A DNA stretch of 64,000 bases from Aedes albopictus (Eukaryota; Arthropoda; Insecta; Diptera; Culicidae): the NCBI RefSeq assembly GCF_035046485.1, contig NC_085138.1:95211766-95275765 (forward strand). Direction: 5' to 3'. This document shows, one piece after another, positions 35,426 through 45,946 of the stretch. The stretch's first letter is position 1; each line of letters starts with the position of its first letter. A model generated the notes under the pieces. The model did not search any database and was not told the DNA's origin. It worked only from the letters and a program-made list of their open reading frames with translations. The position numbers and the translations under genes are program-made.

Positions 35426-35782
35426 AGGACAGATCGGTGAAGTACTAGATTTGTAGTAATGAGCTGAATTTTAGTATGGTGAGAAGGTCAATTCTCCGTT
35501 TCTGCGATGAAATGGTGCAAAAAGCGTGGGTATTATGTTTCCTTGCCTAATTTGAAGCTGTTTGAGCAAAACTTTGGGTAACAGTGTTGTTGTTTTCTCC
35601 GTTTCTTGCAACATAAACAACATAGTTATCCAAAGTTTTGCTCAAATAGCATCAATTTAGGCAAGGAATCATAATACCCACGCTTTTAGCACCATTTCAT
35701 TGCAGAAACGGAGAATTTACCTTCTCACCATACAAACATTCAGCTCATTACTACAAATCTAGTACTACACCGAACGTGCCCC
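35426..35782. mobile_element. MITE with long inverted repeats, 357 bp, copy 2
   Basis: Same family, same length and same orientation as 34912-35268, only 157 bases further on and again flanked by AT. The two copies differ at scattered positions. Confidence 0.88.
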
Positions 35783-35784
35783 AT

Positions 35785-37390
35785 TAAAGACGAAATCTCG
35801 CTTGTGTTGAATAATACGATCAAGCATGGTATTCTAATCGGAATTGTACTTTACTCGAACTTGAAAAACAAAGGAATAATGAGAAAACTCGAAATAAGTA
35901 AAATGGTAAATAGTTCAACTTTGACATTTGAGGTCAACCTTGTGTGACTGAACTCGACATTTTTCGCACTGGGATTTCAAAAATGTTCCTATCTGACATA
36001 CATGGTGAAAAAAAAAATCACTCAAAGTATGTGTTATAAGCTAGGGACGAGACAAAAGGCTAAAAAAATAAAAATTATATACTTTCAACTACGGTTAATA
36101 AAAACGTCAAAAAATGAGTAAATATGTACTCTTGAACCATATATTGTGGTTTAAAACAAGAATCCCGATAGAACTTTAGGAGCCTATTGTAGAGGCGCTT
36201 TGTGAGATAAGGGGAAAATCGTTTGTTTACATAAAAAAAGTAAATTTTTTGTCGGTAAATTTTACTAATTTTTTGCTCTAGAAGTTGCTATTGTCCATTT
36301 GCAACCCAACTAACAATTGCAAGTCACAAACAACCAAGCTTGCTGAATTGTTGCTTAATAATGGTAATAATAGCTGAACTAAAATTATGCTCTATACATT
36401 ACTGTTTAAATGATTTTTCAATTGAGAAAGTAGTCAATGTTCGACTTTCCTCATCGGTATCAACAATGATAAATTAAAACACTTTTCAAACGTTTAACAA
36501 GAAATTTATTCGACAAGCATTGATTTCTTAACAAAAGAGTTTAACAAAACATTTGTTTGCATCTTATTAAGCTGATGTATCGATAAGCATACCCAAGAAG
36601 CACCTGTAACTAAAATGGAAATGATCATCGTTGCAAACATGTTGCAACTGAGTTTTCATGAAACAAACAAAATTAAAACCATTTAAAATCCCGGTGGTAA
36701 TGCCAAACTGAGGTGTAACAGTTTTATAACAACTAGCAAAATGAAAACAAACGTCATCATTAGTCGAAACTTGCGAAACCAATTTGTAACTGAAGTATAA
36801 TCTGATTGTTTCAACGAATCTTAGTTACAACCGTTTACAAACCAAATCAACCAAAACATTGATTCTGATTGTTATAAACATGTTGCACCTGGAACTTATT
36901 TAGAACATAACGAACAATTTTGACAGGAGAGGTAGAAGTTCCAAAATGTGCGGCAAAATGTTTTTGTGATTATGAAAAATATAAAATGCACTATAAAAAT
37001 CAAAATGTTTCAAAAATAACGAAATCAAGTACAAATAAAATGTAACCTTTTCTTCATTAATTTATCGACATATTCCAAATTTTATAAAATTAGTGGTAAA
37101 ATAGAAAAAAAAATCTGATTGGAAGTATAATATTGACCCAATAACAAAAATTCTACCTCATTTTCGCAGTACTGAACGACTGATACCTACCACTGGTAAG
37201 ATTTGAATATATGGGATTTTGAGAAATCTTACGTAACGTACAAAAATATTAGGAGTTTCCCACGAAAAATTTTACAATGGGTTTACATTTTTTACAAAAA
37301 ACGTGAAATTTTCGTTACGTAATAAATGGACAGCCTCTTGTCGACGTAAATGGGAAGTACACGTCCAAGTGTCTGCTTTTTTGGTTGTTT
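35785..37390. other. No gene seen; AT-rich with one dispersed repeat
   Basis: Short open frames only. The stretch around 36190-36330 reappears in reverse complement around 45707-45738 and 53782-53880 (GCCTCTACAAT, ATGTAAACAAAC, TTCTAGAGCAAAA), so it belongs to a dispersed repeat that is the outermost layer of the nest described there. Confidence 0.5.
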
Positions 37391-37398
37391 ATGTCCTG

Positions 37399-37770
37399 CA
37401 CGGAAAATTCAAACTACCTTATTTTGGGTCGATTTTACCCTAAAATGAGTATATCAAATTGATTAGTTACCAAAAATAAGGTTGTTTTTCCTCCCTCCCC
37501 CTACAGATGTTGTCGTAAATAAACAGAGATGTGTCTATCCAACGGGGATCCTTGAGGCCAATAAGCCAATTTTAGATAAATGTAGATTTACCCAAATTTG
37601 GGTTGAATGTAGGGGGTCTTGGGTTGAATTAACCTACTCTTGAGTATATTTTTAGCTGCAGGTAAAGGCAATTTACCTTGCGTGAGTTTAATCGACTCAC
37701 TCAAATGTTGACTTATTGGGCCGGGATTGCGTCAAAAGCATCCAATTTTGGGTAGTTTGGCGGTTCCGTG
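37399..37770. mobile_element. MITE-like element, about 372 bp
   Basis: CACGGAAAATTCAAACTACC on the left matches the reverse complement of the right end (CACGGAACCGCCAAACTACC) with four mismatches. The interior is non-coding. Confidence 0.6.
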
Positions 37771-38450
37771 TACCGCGTGCATCATTGTTGTACTTTGTCA
37801 ATACGGATTCCTATAGACATGATTTAGCAAATAGTATTATTCTAAATTCTAAAATTAATTTTTAGCATTTTACGGGCGCATTAAATAAGCTGCTGAAATG
37901 CACTCCGTCGAAGCAATATGGCGAGTTAATTTTTACCACAAATGCCTAAATTTTCACTCGCAAAATGATAGGTAGACTGAGGCGCGTTGAGAATACGGAG
38001 CTAAAATGCGTAACTTACCGATAAATTTGGAACGGCACACAAATTGACGTTCTCGGTCAACCTTATTTGCGGTATATTTAAGCACACAATTTATCAATCA
38101 CATGAACGAAACTGTTGATGCATTATTTACTGACAGTGACGAATATGGCGACTAGCTGACTAGTTGTCGAATCGGTCACCATTTTTTAAGTCGACTATAA
38201 GTTGTATCTTGGTTATAAATTGATTGCGTATTAAAACCGTTCATATCATGAATGGATGTTTTATATTGGCTCCACCTCTTGCGCTTTTTTGGTTGCAATT
38301 TAGTCGTTAATATGACGATTGGTTCAAATGGCATAACTTTCAATATAGTTGCATACAAATTACAGGAACCTATTAATGTCCAAGTGTGTTGCTTGGGTAT
38401 GCTCCTGAACAATGTGCTTTTCACTTGTCAAATAAACTCCTTCAGCCCGT
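37771..38450. other. No gene seen
   Basis: Short open frames on both strands, no recognisable motif. Confidence 0.45.
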
Positions 38451-38454
38451 CATA

Positions 38455-39013
38455 CACTGAACGGAAACCCCCGCCCAAGATCGACTGAGAGGCGATACGA
38501 TCGCGCCCCTTAACGACATTCGGTCGGAAACCGTATGGTCCACCGACCGAATGATGTCATCCTAAAATCGGATGACAGCGATATGGAAATGGAATGTCGA
38601 CCATATGGTCGAGCGACCTTTTTTTTTAGCGATTGATATCAATCATATATCCGCTTCCCTTCTCAAAAATGATTTGCTTAATGACCAGGGTGCCCTCGCG
38701 AACACCCATTTCAAAATTGCGTCATGTCCAGAAATAAGACATGCAACGCAATTCGTCAATGTCGCGGGTATAACGAACAAGGAATTTGTTACGCTATCGA
38801 TGAATAAATTTGGTGCATCTGTGTTGCCTTCGCTCTGCGACTAATATTCATTCACATAGCGTGCGTCGACTCATACACGAATAAGATGGTCGTCATCCGC
38901 TTTTCAGGATGATTGCCGTATGACTGATTCGTCATTCGAAAACACGATTTTGCTAATTTGGACTGGATGGTCGGACAAATCAGTCGATTTCGGGATGGGG
39001 TTTTCGTTCAGTG
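38455..39013. mobile_element. MITE, about 559 bp, TA-flanked
   Basis: CACTGAACGGAAACCCCCGC at 38455 matches the reverse complement of the right end (CACTGAACGAAAACCCCATC) and continues into ATCGACTGA. TA lies on both sides (38453-38454 and 39014-39015). The interior contains several short palindromes such as GTCGACCATATGGTCG and has no coding capacity I trust. Confidence 0.75.
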
Positions 39014-39015
39014 TA

Positions 39016-39844
39016 GTTTGACTCGGAACTTTGTTCGGATTATGGGATAAATCATGGCTAAAACTGTTTAGACAACAAGTTATTATGCTTTTGGTCGAAA
39101 TACGAAGTGACCAAACGTGCGAAAATTGATTTTTAACCTACTTAGAAATGTCGCAACTCAATTTGGATTAGTGCATATTGTTGCTCTTAATTAGCTTAAT
39201 GATGCGCAACAGAAAAAATAGATTCAAATTTACTTCGCAGCTGCAACTTCGCATGTGCTTCTAGCGACGACTAGAACCGATATTTTAAACGAATCACATA
39301 AATTAAAACAGAATAGAATTGAGTGCTAAGAGACGTAATCAACGTAAAAATGAGGCATTTATTTATTATTATTGACGGTTTCCCCCCTTATCGAACGCGA
39401 CGATTTGAATCCGTCGCGGATGAAACCGTCGCCAGAGTCGTCGCAGCCAATCAGCAGGCGGGAGTCTGACGTTTCTTCGATCTCACTAACACAAACAGCA
39501 GCAGAGGTGGTGCTTGATTCGTTGCGATGATTCAGAAATGCCGACTGGAAGTTGGCAGCGCGTTTTGTTATGAAAGCAACATACAATATTAGTCTGTAAC
39601 AAGATATCTTGAACCTTGATTATTATATTTTTCATCTTCCGCAGCAGTTCGATTGTACGAGATGCTTGGATCGATGCATTTGATATTTCAGTGCTGTCGT
39701 GTTTACTGAATATTGTTCTCACAGTCACCTAGATAACCAAACAGCATTCAGAAATCGACACATTTCAAGTATCCCTAAACATCCTTATGCACTTTGAACA
39801 TAATACCAAGAATTCATGACAAAAGCATACACACTTAAAACTGA
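39016..39844. other. No gene confirmed
   Basis: Two overlapping minus-strand frames (39359-39586 and 39486-39728) look slightly protein-like but in different phases, with no plausible intron between them. I do not call a gene. Confidence 0.4.
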
Positions 39845-40660
39845 TTCTGGAGCTCGGCAGAATAATATGCCGACCTCAATCGGCAAACCAACAATTTGCT
39901 GATATCTCAGCAAACAAAACATGTTTGCCGAGATTGTCCAAAATATTTTACTGAAATATCAGCAAATGGTTTGAAAGCTCCAAAAAGTGACAGCATTTTT
40001 TGCTGAGTCAACCGGCAAACATAGATTTTACTGAAATCAGCAAACGAGATTACCGAGATTTCAGCAATCATATCATCCATTGCCGAATTTCGGTAATACA
40101 ACTGTCACTTTTGCAACCGCCACCTCATAAAAACATCAACAAAATAAATCAGTGCTGCACAGTGATAAACGAGGTGGAGGTGAAGCAATCCGAAAGAATA
40201 CTGAGCGCTAAAAAAAAGTGTAAGTATTTATTTAGGAACGCATTTATTCCGTAACTATTTAAAATGTTGGTAATCAAAGTTCATTTTCAATTGATTACAG
40301 ATGAGCGGCAACACAAATTTGAAACTGAAATCCCTGCTGCAATCCACTGTCGCGTTCGAGGAGCTGATTAGTGGTTTTCCCATGGTTTTCCTTCTAGAGT
40401 AAGGAATAAAGCTTATTTATTTTATTTAAAATGCAAATCTAAATAAATATGCGTTGCCAAAACTATGCCATTGTGTTTCCTAGCGGGTGCAAAATCAATG
40501 AGGAATTCTTCATTTTATTTTGAACTTTTCTTTCATTTCAAAACAAAAACAAACCAAAATGCCGAGATTCAGCAAATCCATTTGTGCCGAAAATAAATTT
40601 GCCGAGCAATCAGCAAACTTAATTGCTGAGATTTCGGCAGATAGATCGATAGCTGCCCGA
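39845..40660. repeat. TTGCTGA/TCAGCAAA dyad-rich element
   Basis: At 39848-40095 and 40560-40655, short blocks such as TTGCTGA, CAGCAAA, GCCGAGAT and ATCTCGGCA alternate in opposite orientations. Between them lies a single-copy-looking stretch (40100-40550) with a possible exon. Similar clusters occur at 43140-43260 and 59785-59950. Probably one dispersed family, perhaps with the middle part captured. Confidence 0.5.
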
Positions 40661-41040
40661 ATAAAAAATACAGTAGAAAAACCGAACGTTGTATTGTAAC
40701 AGTACTATTTAGAACCATATTTTTACAATTGATACCACTGTAAAAATAAAAATACAAAAACAATAAGATGTAATGTAGACACCCATACCGTGAATTGTAA
40801 ATAAGATTTTTACAATATATTATACAGGTTGTTAAGTATCGTAACAATATAAAAAAATATTTTTCCCCATATATATTTTTTGCAAAACCATACATTTTAT
40901 TGTTAATGAATTGTTCAAAATACTGACACGTGGGTTTAAATATACCATACATTGTATGGTACATGAATGGTTTCAAACAATAAAATGTACCGTAAATAAA
41001 TTGTTTTTAATTGTAATTTCACTACTGGTTATACATTTAA
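40661..41040. other. AT-rich repeat-like spacer, no gene
   Basis: Dense in TTTACAAT, TGTAAAAATA and ATACATTGTATGGTA-type short inverted motifs. A similar texture appears at 42990-43110. Probably a decayed MITE. Confidence 0.4.
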
Positions 41041-41046
41041 TCAAAT

Positions 41047-41299
41047 CTGGAGCTCGATTTGAATAGGTCGTATGTGCTTTTGTCGATTAAAAATTCGATC
41101 AGTTTATTTTAGTCATTGTATCAATATGGTAGATATTTTGCAAACTTTTAATGATGGAACAGAAAGCCTGTTTTGTGAGGATTCTGCTGTATGTATCAGC
41201 TTTGTTAAATTTCAACGGTTTTCGCTATAATAAGCGAATCCAACTGATCGAATTTTTAATCGACAAAAGCACATACGACCTATTCAAATCGAGCTCCAG
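41047..41299. mobile_element. MITE with roughly 58-bp inverted repeats, 253 bp
   Basis: CTGGAGCTCGATTTGAATAG followed by GTCGTATGTGCTTTTGTCG on the left is repeated in reverse complement at the right end. AAAT lies on both sides (41043-41046 and 41300-41303), a possible 4-bp duplication. The interior does not code. Confidence 0.85.
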
Positions 41300-41303
41300 A
41301 AAT

Positions 41304-41972
41304 GGTTTTGGAATGGTTCTCTTTTGTTATGTTGTATTGTTTTACATTACATAAGCCATATATAGTTTTGGATAACCCTTCATATATAGGATCGCCCACG
41401 TCTAAGTCTGAGTAGTCTCTGATTGCATTAACAGTTGAAGCTTAGGCTCCCTTTGCCCCACCAGCCAGATAACCGGGTTTTGCAAACTAAGCATTATTTG
41501 TGGCAACACTTTGAGTGGCATGATGGAACTATGCCGAGCGCGCTAAGTGTTATTAGACCACTAATGTAGTTGCATGAAGTGGGTGACGAGGTACATAAGT
41601 ATCATTACAGCGTGCTTAACCGTTATTGCAATATTGAGGCACCAGTTTGACTAAAGTTTGAAATACATAACAACTCATGAGAAAACTGTCAAGTTCGATT
41701 CAAATATAAGTTAGGTTGATTGATTGATTTGTCTTTATTAAAGAGACTTTCAGCCCTTGGCTGGTTCGTCTCTCGATAAGTTAGGTTAAAAAGCGAACCC
41801 GCAGACGAACCTATATTAGAAGTCATTTCAGTGTTCAGTCCAGTCCATATGTTAAAGATGGCTCTACGTCAAAGATAAAGTTTGTCAACCGCATTTGATT
41901 CGATTGTGGTCGAAGGCAAGTTCACATGAGAGAAGAGGAGAAAACTCCCCTAAATGCAAATACAGAAAGAAT
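41304..41972. other. No gene seen
   Basis: Intergenic sequence with only short open frames between a MITE and a SINE. Confidence 0.45.
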
Positions 41973-41985
41973 AGTGTTGAACTCA

Positions 41986-42250
41986 GGGTCTCCAGTTAGC
42001 CTAGTGGTTAAGGCTTTGGGTCGCCAATCCGGAGACGGCGGGTCCGATTCCCGTTCCGGTCGGGAAAATTTTCTCGACACCCTGGGCATAGTGTATCATT
42101 GTACTTGCCTCACAATATACTAATTCATGCAATGGCAGGCAAAGAAAGCCCTTCAATTAATAACTGTGGAAGTGCTCAAAGAACACTAAGTTGAAGCGAG
42201 GCAGGCCAAGTCCCAGTGAGGACGTAGTGCCACAAAGAAGAAGAAGAAGA
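41986..42250 (+). mobile_element. tRNA-derived SINE, complete
   Basis: The head has pol III promoter boxes: A box TAGCCTAGTGGTTA and B box GGTCCGATTCCCG. The middle includes GGGCATAGTGTATCATTG, and the end is an (AAG)n tail. A 13-bp duplication AGTGTTGAACTCA flanks it (41973-41985 and 42251-42263). It is related to, but distinct from, the copies at 50042 and 52321, which share the TAATAACTGTGGAAGTGCTC tail. Confidence 0.92.
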
Positions 42251-42773
42251 AGTGTTGAACTCATCCACTGATTTACGGTAATCTGACCTGCATCTTTCCG
42301 GGTTGGCCTACATCCGTATTTCTCTCATCGCACTCTACACACCTAGCCCGCCATATCTCTTGGACCCCTGCTTGGACCTGCAGTTATTAGGACATCTGGT
42401 TTACCACTGATTTAAACATTTTATTGACTTTAAATTGATGTTTATACTTATTCACTTTTTTCTCTTTCCTTTCCTTTGCATCAAAAAAGTCATAAACATC
42501 AACAAAACAAAGCACGGAAAAAATCTTAAACTGAATAAATAATTAAAAATTCACGGAAAAATAATGTTTCGGAAAAGTGAATGGCTCAAACGTAAGAAAA
42601 ACAGTATAATATTGCGATTTTTTTTTCGACTTAGACTTTGATGCGATAAATTTCGTCGTACTCATATTTCGCTTTCGATTTCGCTGTCAATCTCAGTCGC
42701 AGGGTTTTTGCAACTCGCCCGAAAATGTGACAGTTTTCGCCGGCCGTCTCAATGTTTACCATTAAGGTCTTTT

Positions 42774-42900
42774 GTTCTCGGTCCACCAGCTGGTCATGTT
42801 TACACAACAAAACCAGCTGGTTCACCGATGTTTACGTTCATCCTTATTGTTCTCGGCTACCAGCTGTTTATGTTTTCATAACAAAATCAGCTGGTTTCGC
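42774..42900. repeat. Tandem duplication with four CAGCTG boxes
   Basis: Two roughly 70-base units both start GTTCTCGG and carry a facing pair of CAGCTG motifs around a CATAACAAAA or CACAACAAAA core. CAGCTG occurs at 42787, 42814, 42861 and 42888. The surrounding 42264-43100 has no gene. Confidence 0.6.
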
Positions 42901-43139
42901 CTGAATCGGGGAAAGAAGGCGAAAATGTGTCATAAATGTTAGGTTAGTACCATATTAGGGCGAGTTCAATTTCGTCGCCAAAGTCTGATTATTCGTAAAA
43001 AATACAATATATTGTTACATAAAAATCCAATGTAAATGTATAGTATAGCGAACCATTTCATTACAATACACTTTATTGTAGCTGGTATACTATATGGTGC
43101 AGGAATGGTTTTCACCAAACACCCTATGGTTAGTTTTTA

Positions 43140-43260
43140 TCCGGGTGTCACTTTTGTGATTGCTGATATCTCGGCAAATCACATTTTTGCTGAGTTGGTT
43201 GCCGAGCACTCGGCGGTGCCAATCTCGGCAATCAGTTTGCCGAGATTCGGCAAAAAAAAC
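43140..43260. repeat. TTGCTGA/CTCGGCA dyad cluster
   Basis: Alternating GCTGATATCTCGGCAAAT, TTGCTGAGTT, TGCCGAG and CTCGGCAATC blocks. Same family as 39845-40660. Confidence 0.5.
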
Positions 43261-43358
43261 TTAGTGTGTAAATAGAAAAAAAAGCTTAACGAATCTTCGA
43301 CTGAGCATGAGTAGATTACCTGAACAGATGCTGTGAATGCACCATGTCCAAGACCATA

Positions 43359-43533
43359 GGGGTGATACACAAATTATGTCACGCAAAAATCGACCTTTTT
43401 AAATCCCCCCCCTCCCCCCTCCTCCCTATGTCACACTTTTTGTATAGGACCCCAATAGTTTTTGTGAAGGTTGTCACGTTCTGCAAAACCCTCCCTCCCC
43501 CCATAATTTGTGACATAATTTGTGTACGGCACC
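43359..43533. mobile_element. MITE of the ACGTAATTTATGGACG type, 175 bp
   Basis: ACACAAATTATGTCAC near the left end matches the reverse complement of GTGACATAATTTGTGT near the right end, with C-rich tracts just inside. ATA lies on both sides (43356-43358 and 43534-43536), a possible 3-bp duplication. Related to 51838-52003 and 56584-56749. Confidence 0.7.
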
Positions 43534-43770
43534 ATACCGCATCACATATTGTCATACATTTTTAAAGATTGATATTTAATAATAAAAATATTTATCGCAA
43601 TTAGTTCGTCTGGAAACAATATCTTCAATAAGGACCGACACTTTTTGGCCGCATTCGATACAAGTTTTCACACCGTGCGATAAAAATACTGACAGCGAAA
43701 TCAGAATGGAAAACACGTGTTTTGGGTTGAACAGCTGTTGAGTATAAGGCGTTGTTCAGTTGATTACCAC

Positions 43771-43964
43771 TGTAGTGTCTACCTAATGGTTGTGTGCATA
43801 GGATATCTACCTACATTAAATACTATTCATTACAGTACCTAAATGTCTAGGTATGATTCATTAAGGTAGTATAAATACGTGTGGTCATTGGACCACACAG
43901 CAGAGACTGCATAAGCTTTGGACTTGTCAACATCTTTCATATTCTTCCTTTGAAGGATATAAAA
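43771..43964 (+). repeat. TRIM 5' LTR, 194 bp
   Basis: Begins TGTAGTGTCTACC. Contains a TATAAATACG box-like sequence near 43870 and the palindrome TGTGGTCATTGGACCACACA just after it, a reasonable core promoter and hairpin. Ends AAGGATATAAAA. Confidence 0.93.
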
Positions 43965-43965
43965 G

Positions 43966-43979
43966 TGGCGACGAGGATC
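43966..43979 (+). promoter_or_regulatory. TRIM primer binding site
   Basis: TGGCGACGAGGATC, one base after the LTR. Its first ten bases equal the primer site of the 5-kb LTR element (33053-33066), suggesting the same or a similar tRNA primer. Confidence 0.8.
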
Positions 43980-44043
43980 AAGGAACGTGTAATTTCTTTT
44001 GAGTTATTCTGAAATTATTTCCTTTAAGTTTTCAGGTTGTTGT

Positions 44044-44362
44044 AATAACAAATTGTTATTTTTGTGGAGAACAGAATTGTTCTTTTATGGTTTGCCATTA
44101 TGTTGTGAACAGAATGTTCTTTTTGGCCGATGTTGCATTGACGAAATTGTCTTTTTGTTTTGGTAATAACGAAATGTTATTTTTTGTGGTGAACGAAATT
44201 GTTCTTTTGTGGCGGAATTGTCATATGTTATGTTTTGGTGAATGGATTTGTGTTATTTGTACTTTTTGGTAAAGTTGCCGATATTGGGATGACGAAATCG
44301 TCTTTTTGTTTTTGTAGTTTTGTTAGCGAATAGTTATGTTCTTTGAAAGTGACGGACTCGTC
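44044..44362 (+). repeat. TRIM hairpin array (GAAC-GAAATT-GTTC type)
   Basis: Nine small hairpins in series: AATAAC-AAATT-GTTATT (44044), GAAC-AGAATT-GTTC (44069), GAAC-AGAAT-GTTC (44107), GAC-GAAATT-GTC (44140), AATAAC-GAAAT-GTTATT (44165), GAAC-GAAATT-GTTC (44191), a weakened GGC-GGAATT-GTC (44211), GAC-GAAATC-GTC (44291) and GAC-GGACTC-GTC (44351). Most are followed by TTTT and then TGTGG or TTGTTT. Stems differ by paired changes while the GAAAT or GAATT loop is kept. The array fills most of the TRIM interior. Confidence 0.85.
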
Positions 44363-44410
44363 AGTTTATTTGTGCTATTATTATTTTAATGATGACTTTC
44401 TGATTTTTCT

Positions 44411-44424
44411 AAAGGGGAAAGGAC
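44411..44424 (+). promoter_or_regulatory. TRIM polypurine tract
   Basis: AAAGGGGAAAGGAC immediately before the second LTR. Confidence 0.8.
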
Positions 44425-44618
44425 TGTAGTGTCTACCTAATGGTTGTGTGCATAGGATATCTACCTACATTAAATACTATTCATTACAGTACCTAAATGT
44501 CTAGGTATGATTCATTAAGGTAGTATAAATACGTGTGGTCATTGGACCACACAGCAGAGACTGCATAAGCTTTGGACTTGTCAACATCTTTCATATTCTT
44601 CCTTTGAAGGATATAAAA
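44425..44618 (+). repeat. TRIM 3' LTR, 194 bp
   Basis: Identical to 43771-43964 on base-by-base reading. Confidence 0.93.
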
Positions 44619-44623
44619 ACCAC

Positions 44624-45121
44624 GTTCTGTGGTAATTCACCACTGCTGAACACAAGTTCAGGAGTGATCATTATTGAGTCATGGGAAGATTATGTTTTGC
44701 TTTGGGCGCTGCATCACACCATCTCTGGGATGGCGCAGATAAGAAGGCATGCAGCTGGCAATCGACAGGTCTCGAGTTCTAATCCGGATTTAGGTAATTT
44801 TATATGCAATTCTTATTTCATAATAGGTGTTCTCAACATGAGAGCAAATAATTACTCTCGTGAGAGTTCAACATTTTTGCATTTTATTTATTTTCAGTCA
44901 TTTTTGCCAAAGCTTAATAACAACTTTCTTGTCATTTGTAAAACGCTTTGAACAACAAAAAATTAAGTTGGCGCACAACATGATGCTTTATAACTTCTCC
45001 AAATTTGTGTGAACAAAACCCGAAAATAGGTTGTGCGTGAAAATAATTCAAATGTTATTCAACATTATGCTGAATTAATTCGTCATAATGGTGCCTGTTA
45101 AATGAGTGATTGTTAGTTGGG
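44624..45121. other. No gene; possible decayed SINE head
   Basis: At 44730-44790 GATGGCGCAGATAAGA and GAGTTCTAATCC resemble pol III A and B boxes with normal spacing, so a degenerate tRNA-like SINE may lie here. Nothing else recognisable. Confidence 0.35.
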
Positions 45122-45706
45122 AATGGCTTCCATTATCATCATTCTTGATGCCCACGCCGACAGATCCGGATTGGCCAGCTAACAAAAAATCCGGATGATC
45201 GCCCGCCGGAGGCATAGCAAGAGCTCCTCAAATTAATCACATAAATTGATCGTAAGTACATCCGGTAGCGCATCTGAAAGAGAATTAAATTTTCGTTTGC
45301 TTCTCTACGATGCGGAATTCCATATGAAAAAGTGAAAAAAATGCACTTTGCCTATGCTGCGCCATGGCAATTTTTTTTTAAATTTTTTTTTTATTTGTGG
45401 ATTTTAACTTAATGCTAATTCTTCACACGTCAAGTACGTGTGGCAAATTTTGGCGGAGTCACGTTTTTTATAGGGTTCTCATTCCTGCCACCAGATGCGG
45501 AGGAATCGTTACACACTTATTTCTGAATAGGCGAATCCAACGGAAGCTAACGAAATTTAATCCTTTACTGCTTACGAACAATTTATGTGATTAATTTGAG
45601 GAGCTCTTGCTATGCCTCCGGCGGGCGATCTTCCGGATTTTTTGTTAGCTGGCCAATCCGATGTCTGTCGGCGTGGGCATCAAGAATGATGATAATGGAA
45701 GCCATT
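45122..45706. mobile_element. MITE with about 130-bp inverted repeats, 585 bp
   Basis: AATGGCTTCCATTATCATCA at 45122 is mirrored at 45687-45706. Pairing continues through GATGCCCACGCCGACAGA, TTGGCCAGCTAACAAAAAA, GATCGCCCGCCGGAGGCATA and TCAAATTAATCACATAAATT with few mismatches. The sequences on both sides (GTTAGTTGGG and GCAAATGG) are adjacent in the uninserted relative near 36300, which marks the insertion point. Confidence 0.92.
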
Positions 45707-45873
45707 GCAAATGGAAAATAGTAACTTCTAGAGCAAAACACTGATATATGTTGCCCTTTACTGGCATTTACCAGATTAGCTGGTATGTCATAAACATACA
45801 GAAAAACTTGTAGTTAGAAGACACAGAATGTTGCTAATTGACAAATTGAGGGATGAATTTTTGAAAAAAATCG

Positions 45874-45946
45874 CGTTCTGGTGGGATTCGAACCCACGAC
45901 CCCGTATTCGCTAGACCGGTGCTTTAACCAACTAAGCCACAGAACA
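45874..45946 (-). tRNA. tRNA-like sequence (copy 1), probably SINE-derived
   Basis: 73 nt with a paired 7-bp acceptor stem, D arm GCTTAGTTGGTTAAAGC, loop CTAGCGA (anticodon position AGC, nominally Ala) and T arm GTGGGTTCGAATCCCAC. The anticodon stem CCGGT/ATACGG does not pair well, and the body resembles tRNA-Thr more than tRNA-Ala. With three copies inside one repeat, it is more likely a tRNA-derived module than a functional gene. Confidence 0.5.

Larger units (their letters stand above)
43771..44618 (+). mobile_element. TRIM (miniature LTR retrotransposon), 848 bp
   Basis: Two 194-bp LTRs that I read as identical flank only 460 internal bases. ACCAC stands on both sides (43766-43770 and 44619-44623), the 5-bp target duplication expected of LTR elements. 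A primer site TGGCGACGAGGATC follows the first LTR after one base, and AAAGGGGAAAGGAC precedes the second, so the element reads left to right and is structurally complete. There is no open frame, so Gag and Pol must come from a partner element. LTR identity implies recent activity. The interior is an array of small hairpins. Confidence 0.95.

Noticed and set aside
39359..39728. Two overlapping minus-strand frames that look mildly protein-like
   Set aside because: Different phases, no credible intron between them, no recognisable domain.
45874..45946. Functional tRNA-Ala gene
   Set aside because: The anticodon stem does not pair, the body is Thr-like, and three copies are part of a mobile composite. 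Kept only as a tRNA-like module.
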